Part shown: piece after piece, positions 8,537 through 16,393 of the stretch
Layout of the letters: each line of letters begins with the position of its first letter
Position numbering within the stretch: position 1 is the first letter of the stretch
NCBI RefSeq assembly: GCF_011742875.1
Contig: NZ_JAAQTL010000001.1
Coordinates: 310,001 to 374,000, forward strand
DNA: 64,000 bases
Direction of reading: 5' to 3'
DNA from: Luteibacter yeojuensis
GTDB taxonomy: Bacteria; Pseudomonadota; Gammaproteobacteria; Xanthomonadales; Rhodanobacteraceae
Program-made: the position numbers and the translations under genes
Notes under the pieces: model-generated
Told to the model about the DNA's origin: nothing
Database searches by the model: none
The model's input: only the letters and a program-made list of their open reading frames with translations

Positions 8537-9734
8537 CTCGGAGAGCCGCACGGCCTGACGGTGACGGTGCGCGGCTCAGTGGTGATCGAGCGATGACCGC
8601 GACAATGGCCGTAGCGAAGCTCAGTGATGGCACGCTTACAACGGAACCAAGCACTCACCCGCTTGCCTTGGCTTAGCGCCTGATCGACGCGACGAGGCGT
8701 GCTGTCTCTTTGCCGAGACGGATCGAATCTGCAACCGAGGAACTGGCGTCGCGGATGTGTGTCAGCTCCGCGTTGGTCATGGCGGCATCGCCGGGCGAGA
8801 GATCGGGCCACGTATGCACCTGCGGCGAGGGCTGTGACAGGCTGGGGTACAGGGGGGGGAATGAGGTAGGTCTACCGTTCGATACCCCAGCGGAAATCTT
8901 TCCAGAATATTTTGCGTCTCCCTTGAGGTCCTACAGACTTCCAGCCATGGGAGTGGGGGGGGCAGTTGCCTCCTACGCCACCTTAGGTCGTCTCTCTAGC
9001 CACGTGAGCCACGATGGCTCCTTAGCAAACCGTGGGAGGTTTTCGGGGTGGGAACTACGGCCCCGCTAGGTTCGTGGTTATACCCACCTAGAGGGGAGGG
9101 GGTCGATGACCACTACCGGGAGAATCCTGTGGAGACCTAGCGGCCCTTAGGCTCATTAGGAGTCCCTAGGGTAGGCAACTACGTTCCCCCTAGGATCGCA
9201 GTTATACCCGCTGTGCGGGGAGAACGAGGATGAGCAGAGGGAGTGAGCCATATGGAGGCCTCATGACCCTCAAGGAACCTTTAAGGGAGGGAACTACGTT
9301 CCCCCTAGGCTTCGTGTTTTATCCGGCTGACCTGGGGAGGGCTCTGGTGCTCAGCCTTAAGTGTCGAAAGAGCCTTTACGTCTCTATAGGGGACTCTCTC
9401 AGTATCCTCTCCCACCTTCCTCCTATGCTGTGACTTATATCTACAACCCCCCTTGGTGTCCATCTTGGCTCTTCAGGTGACCTAAGGAGCCTTAAGGAGC
9501 CTTAAGGAATCCTTCGGGAGGGAACTACGTTCCTCCTATGTTCCGACTTTTATTCTCACCACCGGTTGCGGCGGTCGAGAGGTCGCAGAAGCCGGAACGG
9601 TCCCTCAGGAATCCTAAGGAGCCCTTAGCATTCCTTTGGATATCCCTCAGTGCTTCGCTCCTATGCTGCATGTTTTATTATTCCCGGCGCCGGAGCAGGC
9701 GCTTAGCTCGCTCACAGCGGGCCGCTTCCCTTAA
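8537..9734. other. Non-coding zone of the island holding a periodic repeat array
   Basis: About 1.2 kb between the recombinase and the integrase without a credible gene: frames through it are short and of odd composition. From about 9050 to 9690 it carries about six degenerate ~118-bp repeat units (listed separately). It is unusually rich in the palindromes CCTAGG, CCTTAAGG and CCTAAGG, and in G-runs of eight (8852-8859 and 8955-8962). Confidence 0.8.
9050..9685. repeat. Array of about six degenerate ~118-bp repeat units
   Basis: The best-conserved box opens with GGGAACTACGTTCCCCCTAG and continues with a TCG, a TTAT/TTTAT block and a C-rich end, 36 bases in all. Full boxes lie at 9050-9085, 9174-9209, 9289-9324 and 9520-9555. 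Partial boxes lacking the GGGAAC half lie near 9412-9441 and 9650-9683. Aligned on one internal position, the spacings are 124, 115, 118, 113 and 124 bases. In the full copies GGGAAC can pair with GTTCCC around a TAC loop; the copies at 9050 and 9174 vary within this stem. The DNA between boxes is rich in CCTTAAGG-like palindromes. No family recognised. Confidence 0.75.
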
Positions 9735-11657
9735 TCAGCCGACGCGAGGTTTGCGTGTCGCATACGAGCGCCCGCTGTCGTCGGTGCTCCGGCACTCGGC
9801 AAGGAGGGCGCGGAGCCCCTTGATGTCAATGCCAAAATCCAGACCGCTTAGCGCCTCGTGATGCCTGTGGCGGGGGACTTGCAACGCGTGCTCGTACACG
9901 CCGCCAGTCGCGTCAGATGTCGCGTGGCCGACAATACTGTTCAGCGCGCCGTCGTCCAGAAGCCCTCGGCATGAGGTCTTGAACGTGTGCCTGAAGGAGT
10001 GGAATACCTTCACGTTCTTGACGTAAAGGCCGAGCATTTCGGTATAGGCCTTGAAATCGTCGGTTACCTTTCCCGCCGGATCATCCTTGCGCACCGGTGT
10101 CCACAGCGCCTGCGTGGCGCCGATATCCTCTCGGCGGTGTCGAATGAGATCCCAAATCCCAAGATCGATCAGATGAGGGTGCAATGGGATCGCACGGGAT
10201 GCCTGTGCCGTCTTTAGCGTCCGAAGGTGGTTTGGCTGGATCAGGATGACGGGAGTTTCATCGTCGCTGGCCGCGTGGACCGGCTCGAAGTCGGACACGA
10301 GCAGGCCGCCCAGCTCGTTGAGTCGGGCACCGGTGTAGGTTGCGAGCACGAGAAGCCAGGGGAAGTACGTATAGCGCTGCGCCTTGGACCGCCGGCCTTT
10401 CTGATTCCGACTGTCCAAGAACCTACGGAGGTTGTCCGGATGCAGCAGTGTGCGGATTTCTTCCTTGGTCCATGCTTCGCGCGGCGCCTGCGCGCCGCCC
10501 TCTGGCAGGAAGGCCCCTAGGCCCTGAGCGGGCGACTTATCAATGAGATGCTCTTCGGTGCACCAACGAAAGAAGCTCTTGATACGGTCGATGGACTCCG
10601 CCACGCGGGTCTTCGATTGCATGGCGTCCAGCGCGATGGTGGCCGAGGCTAGCTGCGCGACGGTCATCCCGCGATAGGCTGCGGTGCCTCTGCGCGGGCG
10701 CCTGTTCGCGAAGGCCTCGAACGCCGACAGGTCTTTACGCGTGAAACTCGTTAGTTGCCTCGACTCCCCGACAAGACCGCTGAAGTCCTCATAGGCGAGC
10801 CGTGCGCTATCGGGGACCGCGTTTTTCCATGCCGCTTGCCTAGCGCTCTGTGCCTTTGTGTAGCGGCTCCACGCGTCGCCTAGGGATATACCGCTGCCGC
10901 CCGCGCGAGGCTCGCTGATGAGCACTGGGGGCGCCTCAGAGACTGTCTCCGCAGTGGCTGAAGTCGACGAGCCAACAGCGGCGTGAACAGGCTTGGCGGC
11001 CGAGGGGCGCAGGTGCTCCAGCGTTCGACCAGGTTCTTCCGAGGCCACTGATTTTGCGTAGTACAGACTCGCAGCTTCGGGCAGCCAAGTCTGGATCAGG
11101 TCGCGTCCGGACACGGCGTCGAGACTGTCGTAGGTGGCACGCTCAATGAGCGGCGACCAGTCTGAGGCGTCGTCATCCGGCGCTACCTCAGTAGCGAGTT
11201 CGACGGCGCGAGCCCGAGCCCGTGTCAGTGCTTGCCCGGTGGCAGAAATGCAGTGCACATCGGTCACGGAGGGCGGCAGGATGGCCTCGGCGAGCTCGCG
11301 GTACTCGTCGCCCATTGCATCGCACCCGGCACCATAGGCCGCCAACGACATGCTCCCTAGCCCAGTCTCGATCAGCCGCCGGACCTCACCGTCCCTGTCA
11401 ATCATCCTTGCCTTCCAATCACGGACAAGGCGGTCGATCTCGGTGCGGGGGAGGTGCTTCATGAGTCTGCGAACGTGCGAGAAGAACTGACGAATCTGGT
11501 AAGCGAGGTAGCCAGCCTTGAGGATCGCGGCCCGCTGACTCCCTTCGAACAGCGACAGCCGCAGCTCAGTGCATCCGATGACCTCTTTAAGCGTCAATGG
11601 AACCCTGAGGCGGAGGTGATACGTCTCGTTCCTCAGGAGCAGGTAGGAGGGGCGCAT
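9735..11657 (-). CDS. Tyrosine recombinase / integrase (DUF6538 N-terminus, 640 aa)
   Basis: Site-specific integrase that would catalyse insertion into the adjacent tRNA-Leu. The start is taken at ATG 11657 (MRPSYLLLRNETYHLRLRVP), the usual opening of DUF6538-type integrases; an upstream in-frame ATG at 11729 would add 24 residues that run into the tRNA terminator. A long central region holds a core-binding SAM-like domain (FTRKDLSAFEAFANRR). The C-terminal catalytic domain shows ATYTGARLNELGGLL (Arg), the HSFRHTFKT box (H-x-x-R) and GHATSDATGGVYEHAL (Tyr). It reads away from the tRNA. GGTACACAATG on the minus strand includes its start codon, the same motif as at the serine recombinase start. 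Confidence 0.93.
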   Translation of the reverse strand: MRPSYLLLRNETYHLRLRVPLTLKEVIGCTELRLSLFEGSQRAAILKAGYLAYQIRQFFSHVRRLMKHLPRTEIDRLVRDWKARMIDRDGEVRRLIETGLGSMSLAAYGAGCDAMGDEYRELAEAILPPSVTDVHCISATGQALTRARARAVELATEVAPDDDASDWSPLIERATYDSLDAVSGRDLIQTWLPEAASLYYAKSVASEEPGRTLEHLRPSAAKPVHAAVGSSTSATAETVSEAPPVLISEPRAGGSGISLGDAWSRYTKAQSARQAAWKNAVPDSARLAYEDFSGLVGESRQLTSFTRKDLSAFEAFANRRPRRGTAAYRGMTVAQLASATIALDAMQSKTRVAESIDRIKSFFRWCTEEHLIDKSPAQGLGAFLPEGGAQAPREAWTKEEIRTLLHPDNLRRFLDSRNQKGRRSKAQRYTYFPWLLVLATYTGARLNELGGLLVSDFEPVHAASDDETPVILIQPNHLRTLKTAQASRAIPLHPHLIDLGIWDLIRHRREDIGATQALWTPVRKDDPAGKVTDDFKAYTEMLGLYVKNVKVFHSFRHTFKTSCRGLLDDGALNSIVGHATSDATGGVYEHALQVPRHRHHEALSGLDFGIDIKGLRALLAECRSTDDSGRSYATRKPRVG

Positions 11658-11677
11658 TGTGTACCAGTCTGTGTACC
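11655..11677 (-). promoter_or_regulatory. GGTACACA motif pair over the integrase start codon
   Basis: On the minus strand GGTACACAGACT is followed directly by GGTACACAATG, whose last three bases are the proposed integrase start codon. The second copy matches 11 of the 12 bases of the inverted repeat arms at 7812-7851. This points to a common binding protein for both island recombinases or to an integrase/excisionase arm site. Confidence 0.55.
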
Positions 11678-11720
11678 AAACGTGGACCAAGCGCGTCTTT
11701 CTGAATCCCAGATACAACAA

Positions 11721-11740
11721 AGCCCGCATCGCTGCGGGCT
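11721..11740 (-). terminator. Rho-independent terminator after tRNA-Leu
   Basis: Hairpin AGCCCGCA - TCGC - TGCGGGCT (8-bp arms), followed on the minus strand by TTGTTGT. It lies 11 bases after the tRNA CCA end. It is a near copy of the hairpin at 3871-3898 and was presumably supplied by the island att site. Confidence 0.75.
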
Positions 11741-11751
11741 TCGTCTATAAT

Positions 11752-11836
<85 letters not shown>

Positions 11837-11875
11837 AGGTGTCCCGAAGCAGCTTCGCCGCCCCGTGAGCCGCGT

Positions 11876-11904
11876 AGATTAGGTAGGTCGGGGAAACTTG
11901 TCAA
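11876..11904 (-). promoter_or_regulatory. sigma-70 promoter of tRNA-Leu
   Basis: On the minus strand TTGACA (11904-11899) and TAATCT (11881-11876) are separated by exactly 17 bases. Initiation would fall about 30 bases before the tRNA 5' end, leaving a short leader. Consensus quality and spacing are strong for a stable-RNA promoter. Confidence 0.8.
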
Positions 11905-11959
11905 CGATTTTGCACCCCGGATGTGAAACTATTTCACGTCCCCATCCAAAGGTTACTAA

Positions 11960-14674
11960 GTGACGAAGAAAAAGAAAGGCTCGGGCGCGGATCGCGGCCC
12001 CCGTAAGGCCAAGGCCACCCGACCGGGGAAGGCCCTGGCCAAATACCACGACCGCACGCCCTCGCCGGCGGTGGTCGACCCCCACGCCGACCGCGAGGCC
12101 CAGCGCTACGACCAGCCGATCCCCAGCCGCGAGGCCATCCTCGCGCTGCTCGAGGAGCGCGGCGAGCTCCTGCTGGCCGAGGACATCGCCCGGGCCCTCC
12201 GCCTGTTCACCGATTACGAGATCAACGCCCTGGGCAAGCGCCTGGGGGCGATGATCCGCGACGGCCAGTTGCTGCGGAACCGCCGCGGCGGCTACGCGCC
12301 GGCGCAGAAGCTCAGCCTCATCCCCGGTCGCGTCATCGCCAACGCCGATGGCTACGGCTTCCTCCGTCCCGACGAGGGCGGGGAGGACCTCTACCTCTCG
12401 CCCTCGCAGATGCGCAGCGTGCTGCATGGCGACCGCGTGCTCGCCAGCGTGGTCGGCATCGACCGCCGCGGCCGCCGCCAGGGCGCCATTGTGGAGGTGC
12501 TGGAGCGGCGTTCGCCGCGGCTGGTGGGCCGTGTGGTGGTCGAGAACGGCGTGACCCTGGTCGAGCCGGACGACCGCCGCCTGCACCAGAACATCATGAT
12601 TCCCGCCGGGCGGGACGCCGGTGCCCGTTCGGGCGAGATCGTGGTGGCCGAGATCACCGATCCGCCGACGCCGCATCGCGGCCCGTTGGGCACGATCCGC
12701 GCCGTGCTGGGCGAGCGTCTGCAGCCGTCGCTGGTCGTGGAAATGGCCATTGCTAGCCACGACCTGCCGCACGAGTGGCCGGCCCAGGTGATCCGCCAGG
12801 CCGAGGAGGTCGAGCCCAAGGTCACGGCGGACGAGCGCAAGGGCAGGGTGGACCTCCGCAAGCTGCCGCTGGTCACGATCGACGGCGAGGACGCGCGCGA
12901 TTTCGACGATGCCGTGTATGCCGAGGCACTGAAGGGCGGCGGCTTCCGGCTCATCGTCGCCATCGCCGACGTCTCGCACTACGTGCCGGTGGGGACGCCG
13001 CTGGATACCGAAGCCTACGAGCGCAGCACGTCCACCTATTTCCCCGGCTTCGTCGTGCCGATGCTGCCGGAGACGCTGTCCAACGGCATCTGTTCGCTGA
13101 ACCCCAGGGTCGACCGCCTGTGCATGGTGTGCGACATGGAGATCGATGCCGAAGGCGAAGTCGTCCACTCGAAGTTCTACGACGCGGTGATGTATTCGCA
13201 TGCGCGCCTCACCTACAACAAGGTATGGCAGGCGGTGGGCGAGCGGAACGCCGACGTGCGCGAGGAGATCGCCCAGGTGTTGCCGCAGGTGGATACCCTG
13301 CACAAGCTCTACAAGGCGATGGCGAAAGCGCGGAAGCGCCGCGGTGCCATCGATTTCGAGACGCCGGAAGTGAAGTTCCGTCTCGCCCCCACCGGCGATG
13401 TCGTCTCCATGGGCGCCACCGATCGCAACGACGCGCACAAGCTGATCGAAGAGTGCATGATCGCCGCGAACGTGCAGGCGGCGAAGTTCCTCTCGAAGCG
13501 GAAGATCCCGGCGCTTTATCGGGTGCACGCGCCGCCGCCGGCGGAGAAGTACGACGACCTGCTGCAGTTCCTGCGCGAGTTCAAGCTGAAGATGCCGCCG
13601 GTGGACGAAGTGACGCCGGCCGACTTCTCGGCCTTGCTGAAGAAGGTGCACGATCGCCCCGAGGCCGAGCTGATCCAGTCGGTCCTGCTGCGTGCGCAGA
13701 GCATGGCCGTCTACCACCCGGAGAACCAGGGCCACTTCGGCCTGGCGCTCGATGCGTATGCGCACTTCACCTCGCCGATCCGCCGCTACCCGGATCTGCT
13801 CGTGCACCGTGCCATCCGCTACGCCCTGACCAGGGGCAAGCCGGCCGACTACCTGTACAGCGAAGGGCAGATGGCCTCGATGGCCGTGCATTGTTCGCAG
13901 CGCGAGCGCCGTGCCGAGGAGGCCGAGCGCGACGTCGACGAGCGCTTCAAGTGCGCCTGGATGGAAAAGCACGTGGGCGAGGAGTTCGCCGGCACGATCA
14001 CCGGCGTCACCTCGTTCGGACTGTTCGTGGAACTGGCCGCCTCGCGTGTGTCGGGTCTTGTCCACGTATCGCAGCTGCCGAACGACTATTACAAGTTCGA
14101 TCCGGTGCGCCACCTTTTGTCGGGCGAGCGCACGGGCGCGAGCTATCGCCTGGGCGACTACGTGAGCGTGCAGGTGCTGCGCGCGAGCCTCGAGGATCGC
14201 AAGATCGATTTCCGCCTCGTCGCCCGTCTGACCGCGCTGCCCAAGCCGCCGGCACCCCTGCCTGCCGCGCCGGCGCCGGCGCCGAAGAAGGGCATGGCCG
14301 CGGCCGGCAAGGCCATCGGCCGCGCCGCGAAGAAGGCGGTCGGTCGCATCTTCGGCACCAAGGCCAAGGCGCCGGTTGCCGCCGGGCCGGCGACGGAGCA
14401 TCATGCGCGGCCCGCACGGCGGGGCGCGGCGGAATCCGAGGCCGTGACACCTGCGCACAAGCGCGGCTCCCGCACGGAGAGGGAGGCTTCCGTGGCGCCG
14501 AAGACGGCGTCAAGGCGCCGTGCTTCCGGCGGCCCCGTTGCGAAGAAACCGGCCGCCGGGACCAACGCCCCGAAGGCGGCGGCCAAGGCGGCGCCGGCAA
14601 AGCGCACCACCGCGAAGAAAACAGCGGCGAAGAGAACGCCGCCGCGTAAACCCAGGAGCAAGCCGCAACCATGA
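11960..14674 (+). CDS. rnr: Ribonuclease R
   Basis: 3'-5' exoribonuclease that degrades structured RNA in the cytoplasm (mRNA turnover, rRNA quality control). GTG start at 11960 (MTKKKKGSGADRG). Order of domains: basic N-terminus and winged helix, two cold-shock OB folds (GRVIANADGYGFLRPDEGG), RNB catalytic domain with DGEDARDFDDAVYAE (acidic residues D308 to D317), S1 domain (GEEFAGTITGVTSFGLFVEL), then a tail of about 150 residues rich in Lys, Ala and Pro (AKRTTAKKTAAKRTPPRKPR). The tail makes it 904 residues, longer than the usual 750-820. The stop overlaps the rlmB start (ATGA), so the two are translationally coupled. Confidence 0.97.
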   Translation: MTKKKKGSGADRGPRKAKATRPGKALAKYHDRTPSPAVVDPHADREAQRYDQPIPSREAILALLEERGELLLAEDIARALRLFTDYEINALGKRLGAMIRDGQLLRNRRGGYAPAQKLSLIPGRVIANADGYGFLRPDEGGEDLYLSPSQMRSVLHGDRVLASVVGIDRRGRRQGAIVEVLERRSPRLVGRVVVENGVTLVEPDDRRLHQNIMIPAGRDAGARSGEIVVAEITDPPTPHRGPLGTIRAVLGERLQPSLVVEMAIASHDLPHEWPAQVIRQAEEVEPKVTADERKGRVDLRKLPLVTIDGEDARDFDDAVYAEALKGGGFRLIVAIADVSHYVPVGTPLDTEAYERSTSTYFPGFVVPMLPETLSNGICSLNPRVDRLCMVCDMEIDAEGEVVHSKFYDAVMYSHARLTYNKVWQAVGERNADVREEIAQVLPQVDTLHKLYKAMAKARKRRGAIDFETPEVKFRLAPTGDVVSMGATDRNDAHKLIEECMIAANVQAAKFLSKRKIPALYRVHAPPPAEKYDDLLQFLREFKLKMPPVDEVTPADFSALLKKVHDRPEAELIQSVLLRAQSMAVYHPENQGHFGLALDAYAHFTSPIRRYPDLLVHRAIRYALTRGKPADYLYSEGQMASMAVHCSQRERRAEEAERDVDERFKCAWMEKHVGEEFAGTITGVTSFGLFVELAASRVSGLVHVSQLPNDYYKFDPVRHLLSGERTGASYRLGDYVSVQVLRASLEDRKIDFRLVARLTALPKPPAPLPAAPAPAPKKGMAAAGKAIGRAAKKAVGRIFGTKAKAPVAAGPATEHHARPARRGAAESEAVTPAHKRGSRTEREASVAPKTASRRRASGGPVAKKPAAGTNAPKAAAKAAPAKRTTAKKTAAKRTPPRKPRSKPQP

Positions 14675-15417
14675 GTGAAACCTGGATCGTCGGCATCAAT
14701 CCGGTCGAAGGCGCCCTCGCCAACGACCCGGATCGTGTCCGTGAAGTGGTGATCGAGCAGAACTCGAAGAATGCGCGTGTGAACGAGATCGCCGCGCAGG
14801 CGCGCCGGCTCGGCCTGCCGGTAAAGACGGTGGGCAAGGATCAACTGGAAAAGCTCGGTGGCGAAGCCCGCCACCAGGGCGTGATCGCGCGTTACGAAAC
14901 GCCGCCGCTGCGTGGCGAGAACGACCTTCCCGCGCTGCTCGAGGCCGCCGGTTCCGATGCGCTGGTGCTGGTGCTGGACGGCGTCACCGATCCGCACAAC
15001 CTCGGTGCCTGCCTGCGCAGCGCGGCGGCGGCGAAAGTCACCGCGGTGGTCGTCCCGAAGGATCGCGCGGTGGGCATCACGCCCACCGTGCGTCGCGCCT
15101 CGGCCGGAGGTGCGGACCTCGTGCCGGTGATCGCGGCGACCAACCTCGCCCGGGCATTGCGCCTGCTGAAAGATGCCGGTGTCTGGATCACCGGCCTCGA
15201 CGGCGATACCGACCAGTCGATCTACGACATCGACCTGAAGGGACCGATCGCGCTGGTGATGGGCAGCGAAGGCGACGGCATGCGCCGCCTCACCCGCGAG
15301 ACCTGCGATTTCGTGGCGAAGATACCGATGCCGGGAAGCATGGAGAGTCTCAACGTCTCCGTGGCGACCGGCGTCGTGCTGTTCGAGGCATTGCGTCAGC
15401 GGGGAGGTGGGCGATGA
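14671..15417 (+). CDS. rlmB: 23S rRNA (guanosine-2251-2'-O)-methyltransferase RlmB
   Basis: SPOUT-class methyltransferase that modifies G2251 of 23S rRNA in the P-loop of the peptidyl transferase centre. The 248-residue protein has the N-terminal substrate-binding domain (WIVGINPVEGALANDPDRV) and the trefoil-knot motifs LDGVTDPHNLGACLRSA, LVMGSEGDGMRRL and IPMPGSMESLNVSVATGVVL, diagnostic of TrmH/RlmB. ATG overlaps the rnr stop by four bases, and its own stop overlaps the next gene by four bases, so it lies inside an rnr-rlmB operon, the common arrangement in gammaproteobacteria. Confidence 0.97.
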   Translation: MSETWIVGINPVEGALANDPDRVREVVIEQNSKNARVNEIAAQARRLGLPVKTVGKDQLEKLGGEARHQGVIARYETPPLRGENDLPALLEAAGSDALVLVLDGVTDPHNLGACLRSAAAAKVTAVVVPKDRAVGITPTVRRASAGGADLVPVIAATNLARALRLLKDAGVWITGLDGDTDQSIYDIDLKGPIALVMGSEGDGMRRLTRETCDFVAKIPMPGSMESLNVSVATGVVLFEALRQRGGGR

Positions 15418-15686
15418 ACCTGTTCTGGCATGACTGGGCCGGCCTGATCGGCGTGACGCTGGTGCTCGTGGCGTTCTTCCTGCTCCAGGCGCACAAGCTA
15501 TCCGGGCAGGGTTACCTGTACCAGGGGATGAACCTGGTCGGCGCTTTCGGCATCCTGCTGTCGCTGATCTTCGGCACGTTCAATCTCTCGGCGTTCCTCC
15601 AGGAACTCGCCTGGTTTCTCATCAGCGTGTACGGCATCGTGCGCGGCGTGAAGTTGAAGAAGGCTGCGGTGGGGCCGCTTCCGTAG
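15414..15686 (+). CDS. Small integral membrane protein (CBU_0592-like, 90 aa)
   Basis: Protein with three hydrophobic segments (GLIGVTLVLVAFFLLQA, NLVGAFGILLSLIFGTF, LQELAWFLISVYGIVRGV) and short polar loops, ending in a basic tail. The layout matches the CBU_0592 family of small membrane proteins with no known function. The start overlaps the rlmB stop (ATGA), so it is translated with it. The YQGMNLVGAFG segment is the most motif-like part. Confidence 0.8.
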   Translation: MNLFWHDWAGLIGVTLVLVAFFLLQAHKLSGQGYLYQGMNLVGAFGILLSLIFGTFNLSAFLQELAWFLISVYGIVRGVKLKKAAVGPLP

Positions 15687-15699
15687 TTGCGGCCCAAAT

Positions 15700-15857
15700 G
15701 CGGGAGCCGCTTCGGCGGCGATGGGTGCTCGCGGCGACCTTGCCCGCTGCCGCGGGATCGCCGGCACAGCCGGCTCCCACGGTTTGCCGGCACAGCCGGC
15801 TCCCACGGTCTGCCGGCACAGTCGGCTCCCACGGTCTGCCGGCCCCCACGCTCTGTG
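15700..15857. repeat. REP-type element with tandem half-repeat expansion
   Basis: Starts as a standard genome repeat (GGGAGCCGCTTCGGCGGCGA near 15702), then the right half, GCCGGCACAGCCGGCTCCCA plus CGGTTT or CGGTCT, is repeated about three times as a 26-bp unit between 15758 and 15846, with single-base drift (CAGCCGG to CAGTCGG). A short minisatellite born from one REP arm. Confidence 0.8.
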
Positions 15858-15926
15858 GTGCCGGTCAGCGGGGGGTTACGCGCGTGATGTAGGATATTGG
15901 GAGGATCGGCGCAAGGCCGGTCCGCT

Positions 15927-15975
15927 CGCGGGGACGACCCCGCGATGCGCATCATCTCCGCGGGGACAACCCCGC
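15927..15975 (+). promoter_or_regulatory. Guanidine-II (mini-ykkC) riboswitch upstream of gdx
   Basis: Two GC-rich hairpins: CGCGGGG-ACGA-CCCCGCG (15927-15944) and GCGGGG-ACAA-CCCCGC (15960-15975), joined by 15 bases and followed within 20 bases by the gdx start. Paired stems with ACGR loops are the defining features of guanidine-II RNAs, which sense free guanidinium and often control SMR exporters. The first loop fits exactly; the second is ACAA, with A in place of the conserved G. The ribosome site (GGAG, 15982-15985) lies just after the second hairpin, so translational control is plausible. Confidence 0.85.
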
Positions 15976-15992
15976 CTTTGCGGAGCTTATCC

Positions 15993-16307
15993 ATGTACTG
16001 GACTGTTCTCGTGCTTGCCGGTCTCTTCGAGATCGCCTGGGCCGTTGGCCTGAAATACACCGAAGGTTTCACCCGCCTTGTGCCCAGCGTGCTGACGGCC
16101 GGCGCCATGGTGGTCAGCATCGTGCTGCTCGCCATCGCCACGAAGAAGCTTCCGCTGGGAACGGCCTATGCGGTGTGGACGGGCATCGGCGCGGTGGGTG
16201 CCGTGACGCTCGGTATCGTTCTGTTCGGCGAATCGGCGCAGCCGTTGCGGCTGCTGTGCGTCGGGTTGATCGTGATCGGGATCGTCGGCTTGAAAATTAC
16301 TGCTTGA
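15993..16307 (+). CDS. gdx: Guanidinium exporter Gdx/SugE (SMR family)
   Basis: Small multidrug resistance family protein of 104 residues with four transmembrane helices, in the inner membrane. It starts at ATG 15993 ([20 protein letters not shown]); an upstream in-frame ATG at 15897 would translate through the riboswitch and is rejected. E13 in LFEIAW is the proton/guanidinium-coupling glutamate of the Gdx subtype, and the [14 protein letters not shown] segment is the SMR signature. A guanidine-II riboswitch directly upstream supports guanidinium as the substrate over general drugs. Role: export of guanidinium in exchange for protons. Confidence 0.95.
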   Translation: MYWTVLVLAGLFEIAWAVGLKYTEGFTRLVPSVLTAGAMVVSIVLLAIATKKLPLGTAYAVWTGIGAVGAVTLGIVLFGESAQPLRLLCVGLIVIGIVGLKITA

Positions 16308-16308
16308 T

Positions 16309-16384
16309 GTAGGAGCCGCTATAGCGGCGAGGAAAATCTCGCGACAATCCGCACGATTGCTCTCGCCGCTATAGCGGCTCCTAC
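16309..16384. repeat. Inverted pair of REP elements
   Basis: GTAGGAGCCGCTATAGCGGC plus GAG, then about 30 bases, then its complement CTCGCCGCTATAGCGGCTCC plus TAC. Together they form one long hairpin between the convergent gdx and phoU genes, where it could act as a bidirectional terminator. The same element recurs at 26384, 29980, 32425 and 36589. Confidence 0.85.
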
Positions 16385-16393
16385 AACGACGCC

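Noticed and set aside
8710..9069. 119-codon plus-strand frame in the repeat zone
   Set aside because: No ribosome site, odd composition and overlap with the first repeat box.
9050..9685. CRISPR array
   Set aside because: Units are degenerate and about 118 bp apart with only 36-bp boxes; spacers of 77-88 bases share palindromes; no cas genes.
9050..9685. Integron attC sites
   Set aside because: The core lacks GTTRRRY/RYYYAAC pairs in the needed arrangement and no intI or cassettes are present.
11879..14458. Long minus-strand frame opposite rnr (859 codons)
   Set aside because: His/Arg/Gly-rich shadow of a high-GC gene; RNase R on the plus strand is unambiguous.
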